Shown here: positions 26,196 to 34,836 of the stretch, in pieces
How the letters are laid out: each line of letters begins with the position of its first letter
How positions within the stretch are numbered: the stretch's first letter is position 1
Made by a program: the position numbers and the translations under genes
Notes under the pieces: generated by a model
What the model was told of the DNA's origin: nothing
Seen by the model: the letters and a program-made list of their open reading frames with translations, nothing else
The model's database searches: none
Source of the DNA: Chitinophaga pinensis
GTDB lineage: Bacteria > Bacteroidota > Bacteroidia > 2-12-FULL-35-15
Direction of reading: 5' to 3'
Length of the DNA stretch: 42,658 nucleotides
NCBI GenBank assembly: GCA_945879015.1
Contig: CAMCUO010000001.1
Location: 1-42,658, forward strand

Positions 26196-27536
26196 CTAAA
26201 CCCGTTCTACAAAATATATTTTCTTCGTTTTGTCTGTTACTTTAAAACGATTATCTAGTCTCAATCCAATAACCCAAACAATCTGATTTTTGGATGTCAA
26301 TAACCAGGTATTTTCTTTTTCAGAAATAGACATTTTCTTATCAATAAAAAAATCACTCAGCTTCTTTTTGCCTTTCATTCCAAGAGGATAAAAAGCATCT
26401 CCTTTTTTCCATTTACGAATTTCTAAAGGAAACTTGATTTTGTCGAAATCAATATTCGCGGAAGCATTTGTAGTTTGCAGTTTATGGTTTTCTGTTTTAC
26501 TAATGCTCTTGAAATTTAGTTTCAGTTCATCAGCAGTCAAACTCTTCTGACTTTTTTTTATTGGATGATTCCTTTTTTTTTGTCTTGCTATTTGATTCTT
26601 GGTAATTGATTCTACAAAAAGAAAATCTCTATCCTTAATCAATCGATGTGTTGCCGAATAAAATTGTTTCCCCGATTGTCCATTTAAACTTTCAATAATT
26701 TCATCAACTGTTGCTGAATTAAATCCAAGTGGATATAAAAATTCAAACAAGTAAGGTTCAATCGGGTTTAATTTTTTTAATTCTTTAATAGAAATGCGAA
26801 TTCCATTTTTATCTTCTGTGATTATTTTTGAACGTTTGTTTCCAATTTCTTTTTTGTAAACCTTTTCAGTATCACTTAATCGTTGAATGTCATCTGCAAT
26901 TGTTTTATGAATGTTTGGATTCAATTCTTTTAAAAGGGGAATAAGTTTGTGTCGAATTTTATTTCTCAAATATTTATCCGAACCATTGCTACTATCTTCT
27001 CTATGTTCTAATTTGTTCTTTTTTGCAAAGACTTCAATTTGATCTTTTCCACTAAACAATAAGGGGCGAATAATAGTATTCTGTTTTGGTAAAATTCCAT
27101 GCAATCCGGCAATGCCAGTCCCGCGAATTAAGTTGATAAAAAATGTTTCGATAGAATCATCTTGGTGATGAGCGGTTGCAATGTATTTATATTCAAATTG
27201 TATTCTGATTTCTTCAAACCATTGATAACGTAATTGTCGTGCAGCAACTTGAATGGATAGTTTATTCTTTTTTGCAAAAGTTGAGGTGTCAAATGAAACG
27301 GAATGAAATTGAACTCCATATTTTTCTGCTAACTCTTCTACAAATAATTCATCAGTATCACTTTCTTCTTCTCGTAATTGAAAATTGCAATGTGCAATGC
27401 CAAATTTTAATCCAGCTTGATGAAACAATTCACATAATACAATCGAGTCAATTCCTCCACTTACGGTCAATAGAATTGTATCCGTTTTTGAAAACAGTTT
27501 TTCTTTTTTAATGTATGTGTTTAATAAATTAAGCAT
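26196..27536 (-). CDS. tilS: tRNA(Ile)-lysidine synthase
   Basis: TilS attaches lysine to C34 of the CAU-anticodon tRNA-Ile, changing its charging and codon meaning; it is essential in most bacteria. This 446-residue protein has the PP-loop SGGIDS at residues 26-31 (the ATP-binding signature), HCNFQLREEESDTDE, an AARQLRYQWFEEI segment, TAHHQDDSIETFFINLIRGTG, and a C-terminal TilS domain with KWKKGDAFYPLGMKGKKKLSDFF. A short segment near residues 341-358 (SISKTENHKLQTTNASAN) looks like a repeat-derived in-frame insertion between the linker and the C-terminal domain. It lies 144 nt downstream of pabB, separated by repeats. Confidence 0.95.
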   Translation of the reverse strand: MLNLLNTYIKKEKLFSKTDTILLTVSGGIDSIVLCELFHQAGLKFGIAHCNFQLREEESDTDELFVEELAEKYGVQFHSVSFDTSTFAKKNKLSIQVAARQLRYQWFEEIRIQFEYKYIATAHHQDDSIETFFINLIRGTGIAGLHGILPKQNTIIRPLLFSGKDQIEVFAKKNKLEHREDSSNGSDKYLRNKIRHKLIPLLKELNPNIHKTIADDIQRLSDTEKVYKKEIGNKRSKIITEDKNGIRISIKELKKLNPIEPYLFEFLYPLGFNSATVDEIIESLNGQSGKQFYSATHRLIKDRDFLFVESITKNQIARQKKRNHPIKKSQKSLTADELKLNFKSISKTENHKLQTTNASANIDFDKIKFPLEIRKWKKGDAFYPLGMKGKKKLSDFFIDKKMSISEKENTWLLTSKNQIVWVIGLRLDNRFKVTDKTKKIYFVERV

Positions 27537-27556
27537 TCGTCAAAGTTACATTTTTA

Positions 27557-27620
27557 GTTGTCACCCAGAGCGCAGTCGAAGGGTACATTTTCACACACCC
27601 TAACCCCTCTCTAGAGGGGA
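27557..27620. repeat. two adjoining dispersed repeats
   Basis: GTCACCCAGAGCGCAGTCGAAGGG (27560-27583) is one arm of the TTCGACT family. ACACACCCTAACCCCTCTC followed by TAGAGGGGA (27592-27620) is a member of the CTCCCC/GGGGAG palindrome family. They fill the 144-nt pabB-tilS gap. Confidence 0.6.
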
Positions 27621-27680
27621 ATGCATTTCGCTTACTATAAATAGAACACAAATATTAGTATTTCGTATTTTTCGTATAGA

Positions 27681-29177
27681 TTAGTAATTCGTTGGTGTTT
27701 GTAGGACTTCAAACATCGCTTTTGCTTTCAACAAACACTCTTCATACTCTAATTCAGCTACCGCTTTATCTGTTATCGCACTTCCTACCATAAACGATAA
27801 ATACTTGTTTTCTGAATTATATAAAATACTTCTGATAACCACATTGAAATCAAAATCACCATTTGGAGAAATATATCCAACCGCTCCGGAATATAAACCA
27901 CGCTTAGTACTTTCATATTCTTCAATAAGTTTCATTGCACTAATTTTCGGAGCTCCAGTCATGGATCCCATCGGAAATAGTGCTTTTAAAATTTCTGTAA
28001 AAGTAACGGAGGAATCAATTTCACAACTAACAGTCGAAATCATTTGATGAACTTGTTTGAAAGAATAAATTCCAAACAATTCATCCACACTTACACTTCC
28101 TGTTTTTGCGATACGAGAAAAATCATTTCTGACCAAATCCACAATCATTACATTTTCGCTTCTTTCTTTTGTATTGTTTAATAAGTCAGTTTTTAATTGC
28201 TCGTCTTCTTTTTTATTATCTGAACGTTTAATAGTTCCTTTAATTGGCTGTGAAATCAAACTTTTAGAGCGTTTTTGCAAAAAGCGTTCTGGACTAGCAC
28301 ACATCAAATAATGTGTTCCGAATTTACAATAGGCAGAAAATGGTGCTCCGGAAATAGCATTTAATTTTTTATAAATATCTGTAGTATTTAATGTAACATT
28401 TTCAGCAAAAAATTCTTGACAAAAATTTACTTCATAAATATCTCCTTTGCGAATATGTTCTTTTAATTTTTCTACAGAATGTAAATAAGCAGCTTTTGTG
28501 ATTTTCGACTGGATTTCAATTTTAATTGAGTAAGACTGCTTTTTTACGATTTCTTCAGAAAAAGCAATTTCAAATGCGTTTTTTGCCTCTTTTTCCGAGA
28601 CAAAATCATCGTCATAAAAAGCAGAGACAGTCTCATTTTCTATTTGTAGAACTACTTTCGGAGAAAAAAACTGAAGTGTTGGAAAGTGCAGCTTATCTGT
28701 ATTTGTAGAGTCAAGCTGTTCAATTTCATTTTTTAAATCGTAAGTAATATATCCAAACAACCAGCCTTTTTTTTGATCATAAAATTTCTGTAAATCGGAT
28801 AATGCATTTTGAGCCTTGTTGTGACAAAGCTCCTGAGTTGCACCAAGAGCAATTAGTTTAGAAGAAGTGATGTGTTTTTTATTGTTATAATTCTCATTCG
28901 AATCAAAAATGAAAACTCTATCATATAGCTCATTTAGCGCATCAATATTGATGATTTGAGACTTCGATACAATCGTATAGTTTTGTTTTTTTAGCACGTG
29001 TAAAGATAGTTTTTCAATTTCATTTTTTCGAAAATGATTTTTGCCAAAATGGAGGAAGTTCTTAGAGGGCAATTTTTCTCCCACTAGCCAAAAACAGGCT
29101 TTTTTACTGGAAAAATAGTTTTTGTATCTCTTTATTAGTAAATGTTTCAAGGCATTTATATGATTTTTATTTCGCAA
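27681..29177 (-). CDS. pabB: aminodeoxychorismate synthase component I
   Basis: PabB converts chorismate with ammonia to 4-amino-4-deoxychorismate for folate. The C-terminal 270 residues are the chorismate-binding domain: KGDIYEVNFCQEF (244-256), CASPERFL, PIKGTIKR with K313, RSENVMIVDLVRNDFSRI, and GAPKISAMKLIEEYE. The lysine in PIKGT distinguishes PabB from TrpE, which has alanine (PIAGT). No PabA or lyase gene is adjacent. The frame opens at ATG 29177, but typical homologues are about 430-440 residues, so the first 60 residues may be extra; a GTG at 28997 (residue 61) is an alternative start. It is divergent from mraZ. Confidence 0.88.
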   Translation of the reverse strand: MRNKNHINALKHLLIKRYKNYFSSKKACFWLVGEKLPSKNFLHFGKNHFRKNEIEKLSLHVLKKQNYTIVSKSQIINIDALNELYDRVFIFDSNENYNNKKHITSSKLIALGATQELCHNKAQNALSDLQKFYDQKKGWLFGYITYDLKNEIEQLDSTNTDKLHFPTLQFFSPKVVLQIENETVSAFYDDDFVSEKEAKNAFEIAFSEEIVKKQSYSIKIEIQSKITKAAYLHSVEKLKEHIRKGDIYEVNFCQEFFAENVTLNTTDIYKKLNAISGAPFSAYCKFGTHYLMCASPERFLQKRSKSLISQPIKGTIKRSDNKKEDEQLKTDLLNNTKERSENVMIVDLVRNDFSRIAKTGSVSVDELFGIYSFKQVHQMISTVSCEIDSSVTFTEILKALFPMGSMTGAPKISAMKLIEEYESTKRGLYSGAVGYISPNGDFDFNVVIRSILYNSENKYLSFMVGSAITDKAVAELEYEECLLKAKAMFEVLQTPTNY

Positions 29178-29231
29178 ATAGTTTATGAAAATTCGACACA
29201 GAAATTTGTTTAAAAACAGAAAGTTTTCAAC

Positions 29232-29261
29232 AAAGTGGTAAATAGTGGTAAAAAGTGGGAA
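29232..29261 (+). promoter_or_regulatory. MraZ-binding repeats upstream of mraZ
   Basis: Three direct repeats, AAAGTGG (29232-29238), ATAGTGG (29242-29248) and AAAGTGG (29252-29258), have a 10-bp period, so they lie on one face of the helix. MraZ is known to bind several GTGG-type repeats of this period ahead of its own gene. A TATTTTTA -7-like element at 29271-29278 follows directly, so bound MraZ would overlap the promoter of the whole dcw operon. Confidence 0.75.
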
Positions 29262-29300
29262 AATTCTTTTTATTTTTACAGCTTAAAGGAAAAAACCACG

Positions 29301-29786
29301 ATGAATAGCCTATTTGGAGTTTATGAGTGCAATGCTGATGCGAAAGGACGCTTAATGCTTCCTGTTGCCTTTAAGAAGCAACTCACCAAAGAGTTGAAGG
29401 CAGGTTTTGTAATGAAGAGAAGCATTTTTAGTAAGTCGCTAGAGCTTTATCCAATGGGCACTTGGAAAGAAATGGTGAAAGAAGTAAACAAGCTAAACAA
29501 GTTTGTAAAGAAAAATGTGGAGTTCATTCGAATGTTCAACTACGGTGTTGTGCCAGTTGAATTAGATGTTACAGGACGATTATTGATTTCAAAAGATATG
29601 ATGTCGTTTGCCGGGATGAACAAAAATATTGTAATGGCAGCAGCTGGTGATCGCATCGAAATCTGGGATAAAAAAGGTTACGAGAAATTTATTAATAGCG
29701 GTACTGTAAACTTTGAAAAACTTGCTGAAGATGTAATGGGAGGAATCTCCCCATCAGCTAACGACAACAAAGATGGAGTATCATAA
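29301..29786 (+). CDS. mraZ: transcriptional regulator MraZ
   Basis: MraZ is a ring-shaped DNA-binding repressor of its own dcw operon. The 161-residue protein contains two SpoVT/AbrB-type halves. The first starts SLFGVYECNADAKGRLMLP (D.KGRh.hP) and the second is VELDVTGRLLISKDM (D..GRhhh). Both arginines are kept. I chose ATG 29301 because homology begins with F..Y...D.KGR; the earlier in-frame GTG overlaps the operator repeats. It is the first gene of the cluster and overlaps rsmH by 14 nt. The tail of charged residues (NDNKDGVS) is not conserved. Confidence 0.93.
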   Translation: MNSLFGVYECNADAKGRLMLPVAFKKQLTKELKAGFVMKRSIFSKSLELYPMGTWKEMVKEVNKLNKFVKKNVEFIRMFNYGVVPVELDVTGRLLISKDMMSFAGMNKNIVMAAAGDRIEIWDKKGYEKFINSGTVNFEKLAEDVMGGISPSANDNKDGVS

Positions 29787-30672
29787 TCCAGTTCTTTTAA
29801 AAGAATGTATTGAAGGTTTAAACATCAATCCTGCAGGAATATATGTGGATGTGACATTTGGTGGTGGTGGACATTCCCGTGAAATCTTAAAGCATTTAAC
29901 AACCGGAAGGTTGTACGCTTTTGATCAGGACGATGATGCAGTGAAAAACAAAATCGAAGACGAACGATTTGTACTCATCAAACAAAATTTCAGGTATCTG
30001 AAAAACTTTATGAAAATGTACAATGCACTTCCAATTGATGGTTTGTTGGCCGACTTAGGTGTTTCATCACATCAGTTTGATGAAGCAGAAAGAGGATTCT
30101 CAATTCGCTTTAATGCGAAGTTGGATATGCGAATGGATCAAAACGGAAAACAAACTGCTGCAGATGTTTTAAATACTTACAGTGAGGAAGAGTTAAAACG
30201 AATTTTCAAGTTGTATGGAGAAGTTGATAATGCTGGTTACCTAGCATCCATCATTTTTCACAATAGAAAAGACAAACATATCGACACAGTGAATGATTTG
30301 AAAGTGATGATTACAAAATGTGTAAAGAAAGGAAGAGAGAATCAATATTACGCTCAAGTGTTTCAGGCGTTAAGAATAGAAGTGAATAAAGAGTTGGATG
30401 TTTTACAAGAATTATTGACACAAAGTTTAGAAGTATTAAAACCAGGAGGAAGATTAGTTGTGATTTCATATCACTCATTAGAAGATAGATTGGTTAAGAA
30501 TATAATGAGAAGTGGAAAGTTCGAAGGAGAAGTTGAAAAAGATTTTTACGGAAATCAATTAACGCCCTTCAAGCAAATAACAAAAAAACCAATTGTACCT
30601 ACGGCAGAAGAGAACGAAATAAACAGCAGAGCGAGAAGTGCAAAGTTGAGAGTTGCTGAAAAAAAAGAATAG
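29773..30672 (+). CDS. rsmH: 16S rRNA (cytosine1402-N4)-methyltransferase RsmH
   Basis: RsmH (MraW) methylates N4 of C1402 in the 16S rRNA decoding centre using SAM. It has 299 residues and the family motifs YHNPVLLKECIEGL, VDVTFGGGGHSREIL (SAM loop), DQDDDAV, LADLGVSSHQFDEAERGFS, and C-terminal VISYHSLEDRLVKN. The ATG lies inside the last 14 nt of mraZ in another frame, which suggests translational coupling. Downstream is a 74-nt gap containing a repeat, then ftsL. Confidence 0.96.
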   Translation: MEYHNPVLLKECIEGLNINPAGIYVDVTFGGGGHSREILKHLTTGRLYAFDQDDDAVKNKIEDERFVLIKQNFRYLKNFMKMYNALPIDGLLADLGVSSHQFDEAERGFSIRFNAKLDMRMDQNGKQTAADVLNTYSEEELKRIFKLYGEVDNAGYLASIIFHNRKDKHIDTVNDLKVMITKCVKKGRENQYYAQVFQALRIEVNKELDVLQELLTQSLEVLKPGGRLVVISYHSLEDRLVKNIMRSGKFEGEVEKDFYGNQLTPFKQITKKPIVPTAEENEINSRARSAKLRVAEKKE

Positions 30673-30745
30673 GCAATTAAGCAGTAAGCAATTAAATCAA
30701 TTAAAAAATTGCCTACTGCCAATTGCAAAATTGCCAACTGAGAAT
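30673..30745. repeat. GCAATT/AATTGC repeat before ftsL
   Basis: GGCAATTAAGCAGTAAGCAATT is matched imperfectly by AATTGCCTACTGCCAATTGC on the other side of an A/T loop. It fills the gap between rsmH and ftsL completely and ends 2 nt before the ftsL start. The only intergenic gaps of more than 50 nt inside the dcw cluster, here and before murE, are repeat-filled. Confidence 0.7.
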
Positions 30746-30746
30746 A

Positions 30747-31160
30747 ATGACAAACAAGTTCAAAGAACAACCAAAAGTAGAAGAGCCAAAATCTCAAAAG
30801 CCTGCAAAGGAAAATAAGATGGTGCGCTCGGTTGCTAATGTTGTAAGCGGAAGTTTTCTTTCTAAAGAAACTACTGTGAAGAAATTGCCATTCATTTTCT
30901 TTTTGTCATTTCTAGCTGTGTGTTATATAGCAAAAGGATATTACGATGACGATCAAGTGAGAAAATTAAATCGCTTGACAAATGAACTGAAAGAATTACA
31001 AACACAATATATCGTTGTAAAAGATTCATTAGTTATAAAAAGCAAACAAACAGAAGTTGCAAAAGCATTAGCTGAACAAGCTACAGGAATAAAGGAGTCG
31101 GTGGTGCCTCCTAAGAAAATTTTAGTGCAGACAGTTAAGACAAATTCAAAATTAGATTAA
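30747..31160 (+). CDS. ftsL: FtsL-like division protein
   Basis: This 137-residue bitopic membrane protein has a basic, disordered cytoplasmic tail (residues 1-50, rich in K, E and P), one membrane helix (LPFIFFLSFLAVCYIAKGYY, about 50-70) and a coiled-coil-like periplasmic part (VRKLNRLTNELKELQTQYIVVKDSL). Position between rsmH and ftsI identifies it as FtsL, which with FtsB-type proteins forms the link to FtsI and FtsQ. Sequence similarity to E. coli FtsL is low, as is usual. I chose ATG 30747; the upstream in-frame residues come from the repeat. Five nt separate it from ftsI. Confidence 0.75.
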   Translation: MTNKFKEQPKVEEPKSQKPAKENKMVRSVANVVSGSFLSKETTVKKLPFIFFLSFLAVCYIAKGYYDDDQVRKLNRLTNELKELQTQYIVVKDSLVIKSKQTEVAKALAEQATGIKESVVPPKKILVQTVKTNSKLD

Positions 31161-31165
31161 GATCG

Positions 31166-33277
31166 TTGGAAGTTAAAAAAGACATACTGTGGCGTGTATA
31201 TCTCATATATTTTTTTATATGCCTCTTCGGTGTCGCTATTATTTACAAAATTTTTATCATACAATTTTCTGAAGGAGAAGAGCTAAGAGCTCAAGCAGAA
31301 CGATTCTCAACCAAGTTTTTTGATATTGAAGCAGTTCGTGGCAACATCTATGACGCCAACGGAAGTTTATTGGCTACTTCTTTGCCTTATTTTGAAGTTG
31401 GAATGGATGTAAATACAGAAGCGATCTCAAAAGATTTTTTCTACGACAATGTTGATTCTCTTTCCGTGTGTTTGGCGAATTTGTTTAAAGACAAAACGTA
31501 CAAAGAGTACAGAAAATCTTTAGTAAAAGCTCGTAAGAATGGCGACAGATGGGTTGTCCTTCATCGGAATGTTTCTTACACCAATTTACAGAAAATGAAA
31601 AAATTCCCGATTCTTCGTAGAGGAAAAAATCGTGGAGGCTTTGTTTATCTGCAAACAAATAAACGTGAACGTCCTTTCCAATTTCTAGCAGCACGTACTA
31701 TCGGGAAAGTAAATGAAAATGGAACCGGAAAATCTTATGGCCTGGAAGTAGCTTTTGATAGTGTTCTTCAAGGAAAGAGCGGACAACGTTGGATGCAAAA
31801 AATTGCCGGAAACGTATGGCGTCCAATCAACGATGACAATGAAATTGATCCAGAAGATGGAAATGATATTGTTTCAACAATTGATATAAATGTTCAAGAC
31901 GTTGCAGAAAATTCATTGATGAATTCTTTAAAAAAGCATGGTGCTGATCATGGTTGTTTGGTTTTGATGGAAATTAAAACAGGAGAAGTAAAAGCAATTG
32001 CCAATTTAAAACGCACAAAGGATTCTTCTTATGTAGAAAACTTAAATTATGCAATAGGTGTTGCAACTGTTCCTGGTTCTACATTCAAGCTTCCTTCATT
32101 GGTAGCAGTGATGGAAGATTTTAATGTGAGTCTGAGTGAAATAGTAGACATCGGCAATGGTGTATGTTATTACAGCAACGAGCGAGTAGCAGATTCTCAT
32201 CCCCCACAAAAAAGTATAATAACTGTTCAAGAAGTATTTGAGTTATCATCCAATGTAGGTGTTACAAAAGTTATTTCACGCTACTATTCAAAAGATCCGC
32301 AAAAATATATCGACAGATTATACAAAATGAATTTGAATGATCCTCTGAATTTACCAATTCCAGGAGAAGGCAAGCCATATATTAAAAATAAGAATGATAA
32401 AAGTTGGTCGCAAATTTCATTGCAATGGATTAGCTATGGTTATGAAACACGCATTACTCCATTACAAATTTTAAATTTTTATGCAGCAGTTGCAAATGAT
32501 GGCAAGATGATGCGACCAATGTTTGTAAAGGAAATTCGCAAACGTGGAAAAGCAATTAAAGTTTTTGAACCAGAAGTTATCAATCCTGCCATTTGTTCGA
32601 AAGCAACTGTTGCTAAAGCAAGAACAATGATGGAAGGTGTTGTTCTAAACGGTACAGCAAAAAGCTTAGCAGCTGCAGATTATCAAATTGCTGGAAAAAC
32701 AGGAACTGCACAAATGGGAATGGTGAATGGTAAAATGACTTACCAAGCTTCATTCGTTGGGTATTTTCCAGCTGACAATCCTAAGTATGCTTGTATTGTT
32801 GTTGTAAGTGCTCCAAGCGGAGATTCATACTATGGTGGCGCTGTAGCTGGTCCGGTTTTTAAAGATGTGGCTGATAAAGTTTATTCAACGAGCTTAGAAA
32901 TTCATAAAGAGATAAATCATACTCAACCACAATTTGCATTGAATGCTCCGAAAGTAAAATGTGGTTATCAACCAGATATCGAAAATGTTCTTACAACATT
33001 AAAAGTTAGAAACGATTCAAATGATGAAAAGGCAGATTGGGTTTCTTCTTCCAACGATTCACTTTCTGTTTCGCTTTCAACTAGAGATCATGAAGAAATT
33101 TTAAAAAAAGGTATTGTCCCAAATTTAATTGGAATGACCGCAAAAGATGTTTTGTATTTATTAGAAAACAATGGAATGAGAGTGAAATTAATTGGAAGTG
33201 GCGCTGTGTCATCACAATCATTAACTGCTGGAACATCATTTATTAAAGGCTCACAAATAATATTACAGTTGATTTAG
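31166..33277 (+). CDS. ftsI: division transpeptidase FtsI (PBP3-type) with PASTA domain
   Basis: FtsI cross-links septal peptidoglycan together with FtsW. The 703-residue protein has an N-terminal membrane helix (ILWRVYLIYFFICLFGVAIIY), a dimerisation/linker region, and a transpeptidase domain with active-site S305 in STFK (305-308), SSN (361-363) and KTG (511-513). The last 55 residues (VPNLIGMTAKDVLYLLENNGM) form one PASTA domain, as is usual for Bacteroidota. The start is TTG at 31166, five nt after ftsL; no ATG is in frame nearby, and the protein begins with the usual charged residues before the helix. Confidence 0.95.
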   Translation: MEVKKDILWRVYLIYFFICLFGVAIIYKIFIIQFSEGEELRAQAERFSTKFFDIEAVRGNIYDANGSLLATSLPYFEVGMDVNTEAISKDFFYDNVDSLSVCLANLFKDKTYKEYRKSLVKARKNGDRWVVLHRNVSYTNLQKMKKFPILRRGKNRGGFVYLQTNKRERPFQFLAARTIGKVNENGTGKSYGLEVAFDSVLQGKSGQRWMQKIAGNVWRPINDDNEIDPEDGNDIVSTIDINVQDVAENSLMNSLKKHGADHGCLVLMEIKTGEVKAIANLKRTKDSSYVENLNYAIGVATVPGSTFKLPSLVAVMEDFNVSLSEIVDIGNGVCYYSNERVADSHPPQKSIITVQEVFELSSNVGVTKVISRYYSKDPQKYIDRLYKMNLNDPLNLPIPGEGKPYIKNKNDKSWSQISLQWISYGYETRITPLQILNFYAAVANDGKMMRPMFVKEIRKRGKAIKVFEPEVINPAICSKATVAKARTMMEGVVLNGTAKSLAAADYQIAGKTGTAQMGMVNGKMTYQASFVGYFPADNPKYACIVVVSAPSGDSYYGGAVAGPVFKDVADKVYSTSLEIHKEINHTQPQFALNAPKVKCGYQPDIENVLTTLKVRNDSNDEKADWVSSSNDSLSVSLSTRDHEEILKKGIVPNLIGMTAKDVLYLLENNGMRVKLIGSGAVSSQSLTAGTSFIKGSQIILQLI

Positions 33278-33301
33278 AAAGAAAAAATAATTCAAAATAT
33301 T

Positions 33302-33333
33302 CTCTCCCCATTTTGGGAGATTAAGAGGGGCAT
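33302..33333. repeat. CTCCCC/GGGGAG repeat abutting the murE start
   Basis: CTCTCCCCATTTTGGGAGA is a near-perfect palindrome, followed by TTAAGAGGGGCAT running right up to ATG 33334. The GAGGGG stretch sits 3-8 nt from the start codon, where a Shine-Dalgarno sequence would be. Homologous to 37980-38009. Confidence 0.8.
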
Positions 33334-34797
33334 ATGAAGTTATTAAAAGACATATTATATAAAGCAGGAATCATTGAAGTGGTTGGTTCAACCAATGTGG
33401 CGATTACTGCATTGACTTTTGATTCACGCAAAATTGAAAAGGATAGTTTGTTTATTGCTGTGAAAGGAACTCAAAATGATGGACATGTATATATCAATGA
33501 TGTAATCACGAAAGGTGCGATTGGTATTTTGTGTGAAGAGTTTCCTTCTGAAATAAATGATAAAGTAACGTATGTAAAAGTAAAAGATACTTCTGCTGCT
33601 TTAGGAATTATCGCTTCTAACTTTTATGACAATCCTTCCGAAAAATTAAAATTGGTAGGAGTTACCGGAACAAATGGTAAAACCACAACTGTAACACTGT
33701 TGTTTAATCTTTTTAAAAAATTAGGTTACAAAGTTGGTTTGCTTTCTACTGTAAAAAATCAAATCAACAACGATGTGCAAGCAGCAACTCATACAACTCC
33801 AGATGCAATTCAATTGAATGCACTTTTAAAACAGATGGTTGACAAAGGTTGTACACATTGCTTTATGGAAGTGAGCTCACATGCAGTTGTTCAAAATCGT
33901 ATTGCTGGATTAGTTTTTACAGGTGGAGTTTTTACAAACATTACTCATGACCATTTAGATTATCACAAAACTTTTGATGAATACATCAAAGCAAAAAAAC
34001 GCTTTTTTGATTTGTTAGGTAATTCTGCTTTTGCATTAACAAATAAAGATGATGCAAATGGTGATGTGATGTTGCAAAATTCTAAAGCATTAAAAAAAAC
34101 ATATTCGCTTCGTTCGATGGCGGATTACAAATGTAAAGTGGTGGAAAACCAATTCAGCGGACTGCTTTTAAATATTGATAATCAAGAAGTGTGGAGCAAA
34201 TTAATTGGAAGTTTTAATGCTTACAATTTATTAGCTGTTTATGCAACAGCACTTTTATTAAAAGAAGATAAAACAAATGTGCTTACAACATTAAGTTCAT
34301 TGACATCTGTTGAAGGTCGTTTTCAATATATCCGGACCGATGAAGGCATAATCGGAATTGTTGATTATGCGCACACTCCAGATGCATTGGTAAATGTGTT
34401 AAAAACAATTATGGATATCCGTACTGGAAATGAACAAGTGATAACTGTTGTTGGATGCGGTGGAGATAGAGATGCAGCTAAGCGTCCGATGATGGCAAAA
34501 ATTGCTTGCGACTTAAGCAACAAAGTAATTCTTACTTCAGATAATCCTAGAAGTGAAAATCCTGCAGAAATTATTAAAGAAATGCAAAAAGGTGTAGATG
34601 CAGTAAACAATAAAAAAACAATTTCTATTACGGATAGAAACGAAGCTATAAAAACAGCATGCTCTTATGCAAAACGTGGAGACATTATTCTCGTTGCAGG
34701 AAAAGGGCATGAGAAGTATCAAGAAATAAAGGGAGTAAAGCATGATTTTGACGACATGCTAGTGCTACAGGAAAATTTAAAATTATTTGAAAAATAG
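33334..34797 (+). CDS. murE: UDP-MurNAc-L-Ala-D-Glu:meso-diaminopimelate ligase
   Basis: MurE adds the third amino acid to the peptidoglycan precursor in the cytoplasm. It has 487 residues, and the Mur ligase three-domain layout is complete: N-domain with LTFDSRKIEKDSLFIAVKG, the ATP-binding GVTGTNGKTTT starting at 109, HTTPDAIQLN, and the C-domain with a DNPR motif at 403-406. DNPR is the signature of enzymes using meso-diaminopimelate rather than lysine. A repeat element lies directly before the ATG. The mraY gene follows 39 nt downstream. Confidence 0.96.
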   Translation: MKLLKDILYKAGIIEVVGSTNVAITALTFDSRKIEKDSLFIAVKGTQNDGHVYINDVITKGAIGILCEEFPSEINDKVTYVKVKDTSAALGIIASNFYDNPSEKLKLVGVTGTNGKTTTVTLLFNLFKKLGYKVGLLSTVKNQINNDVQAATHTTPDAIQLNALLKQMVDKGCTHCFMEVSSHAVVQNRIAGLVFTGGVFTNITHDHLDYHKTFDEYIKAKKRFFDLLGNSAFALTNKDDANGDVMLQNSKALKKTYSLRSMADYKCKVVENQFSGLLLNIDNQEVWSKLIGSFNAYNLLAVYATALLLKEDKTNVLTTLSSLTSVEGRFQYIRTDEGIIGIVDYAHTPDALVNVLKTIMDIRTGNEQVITVVGCGGDRDAAKRPMMAKIACDLSNKVILTSDNPRSENPAEIIKEMQKGVDAVNNKKTISITDRNEAIKTACSYAKRGDIILVAGKGHEKYQEIKGVKHDFDDMLVLQENLKLFEK

Positions 34798-34836
34798 AAA
34801 TTCATTCTGTTGACAGATAAAAAAAACTATTAGAAT

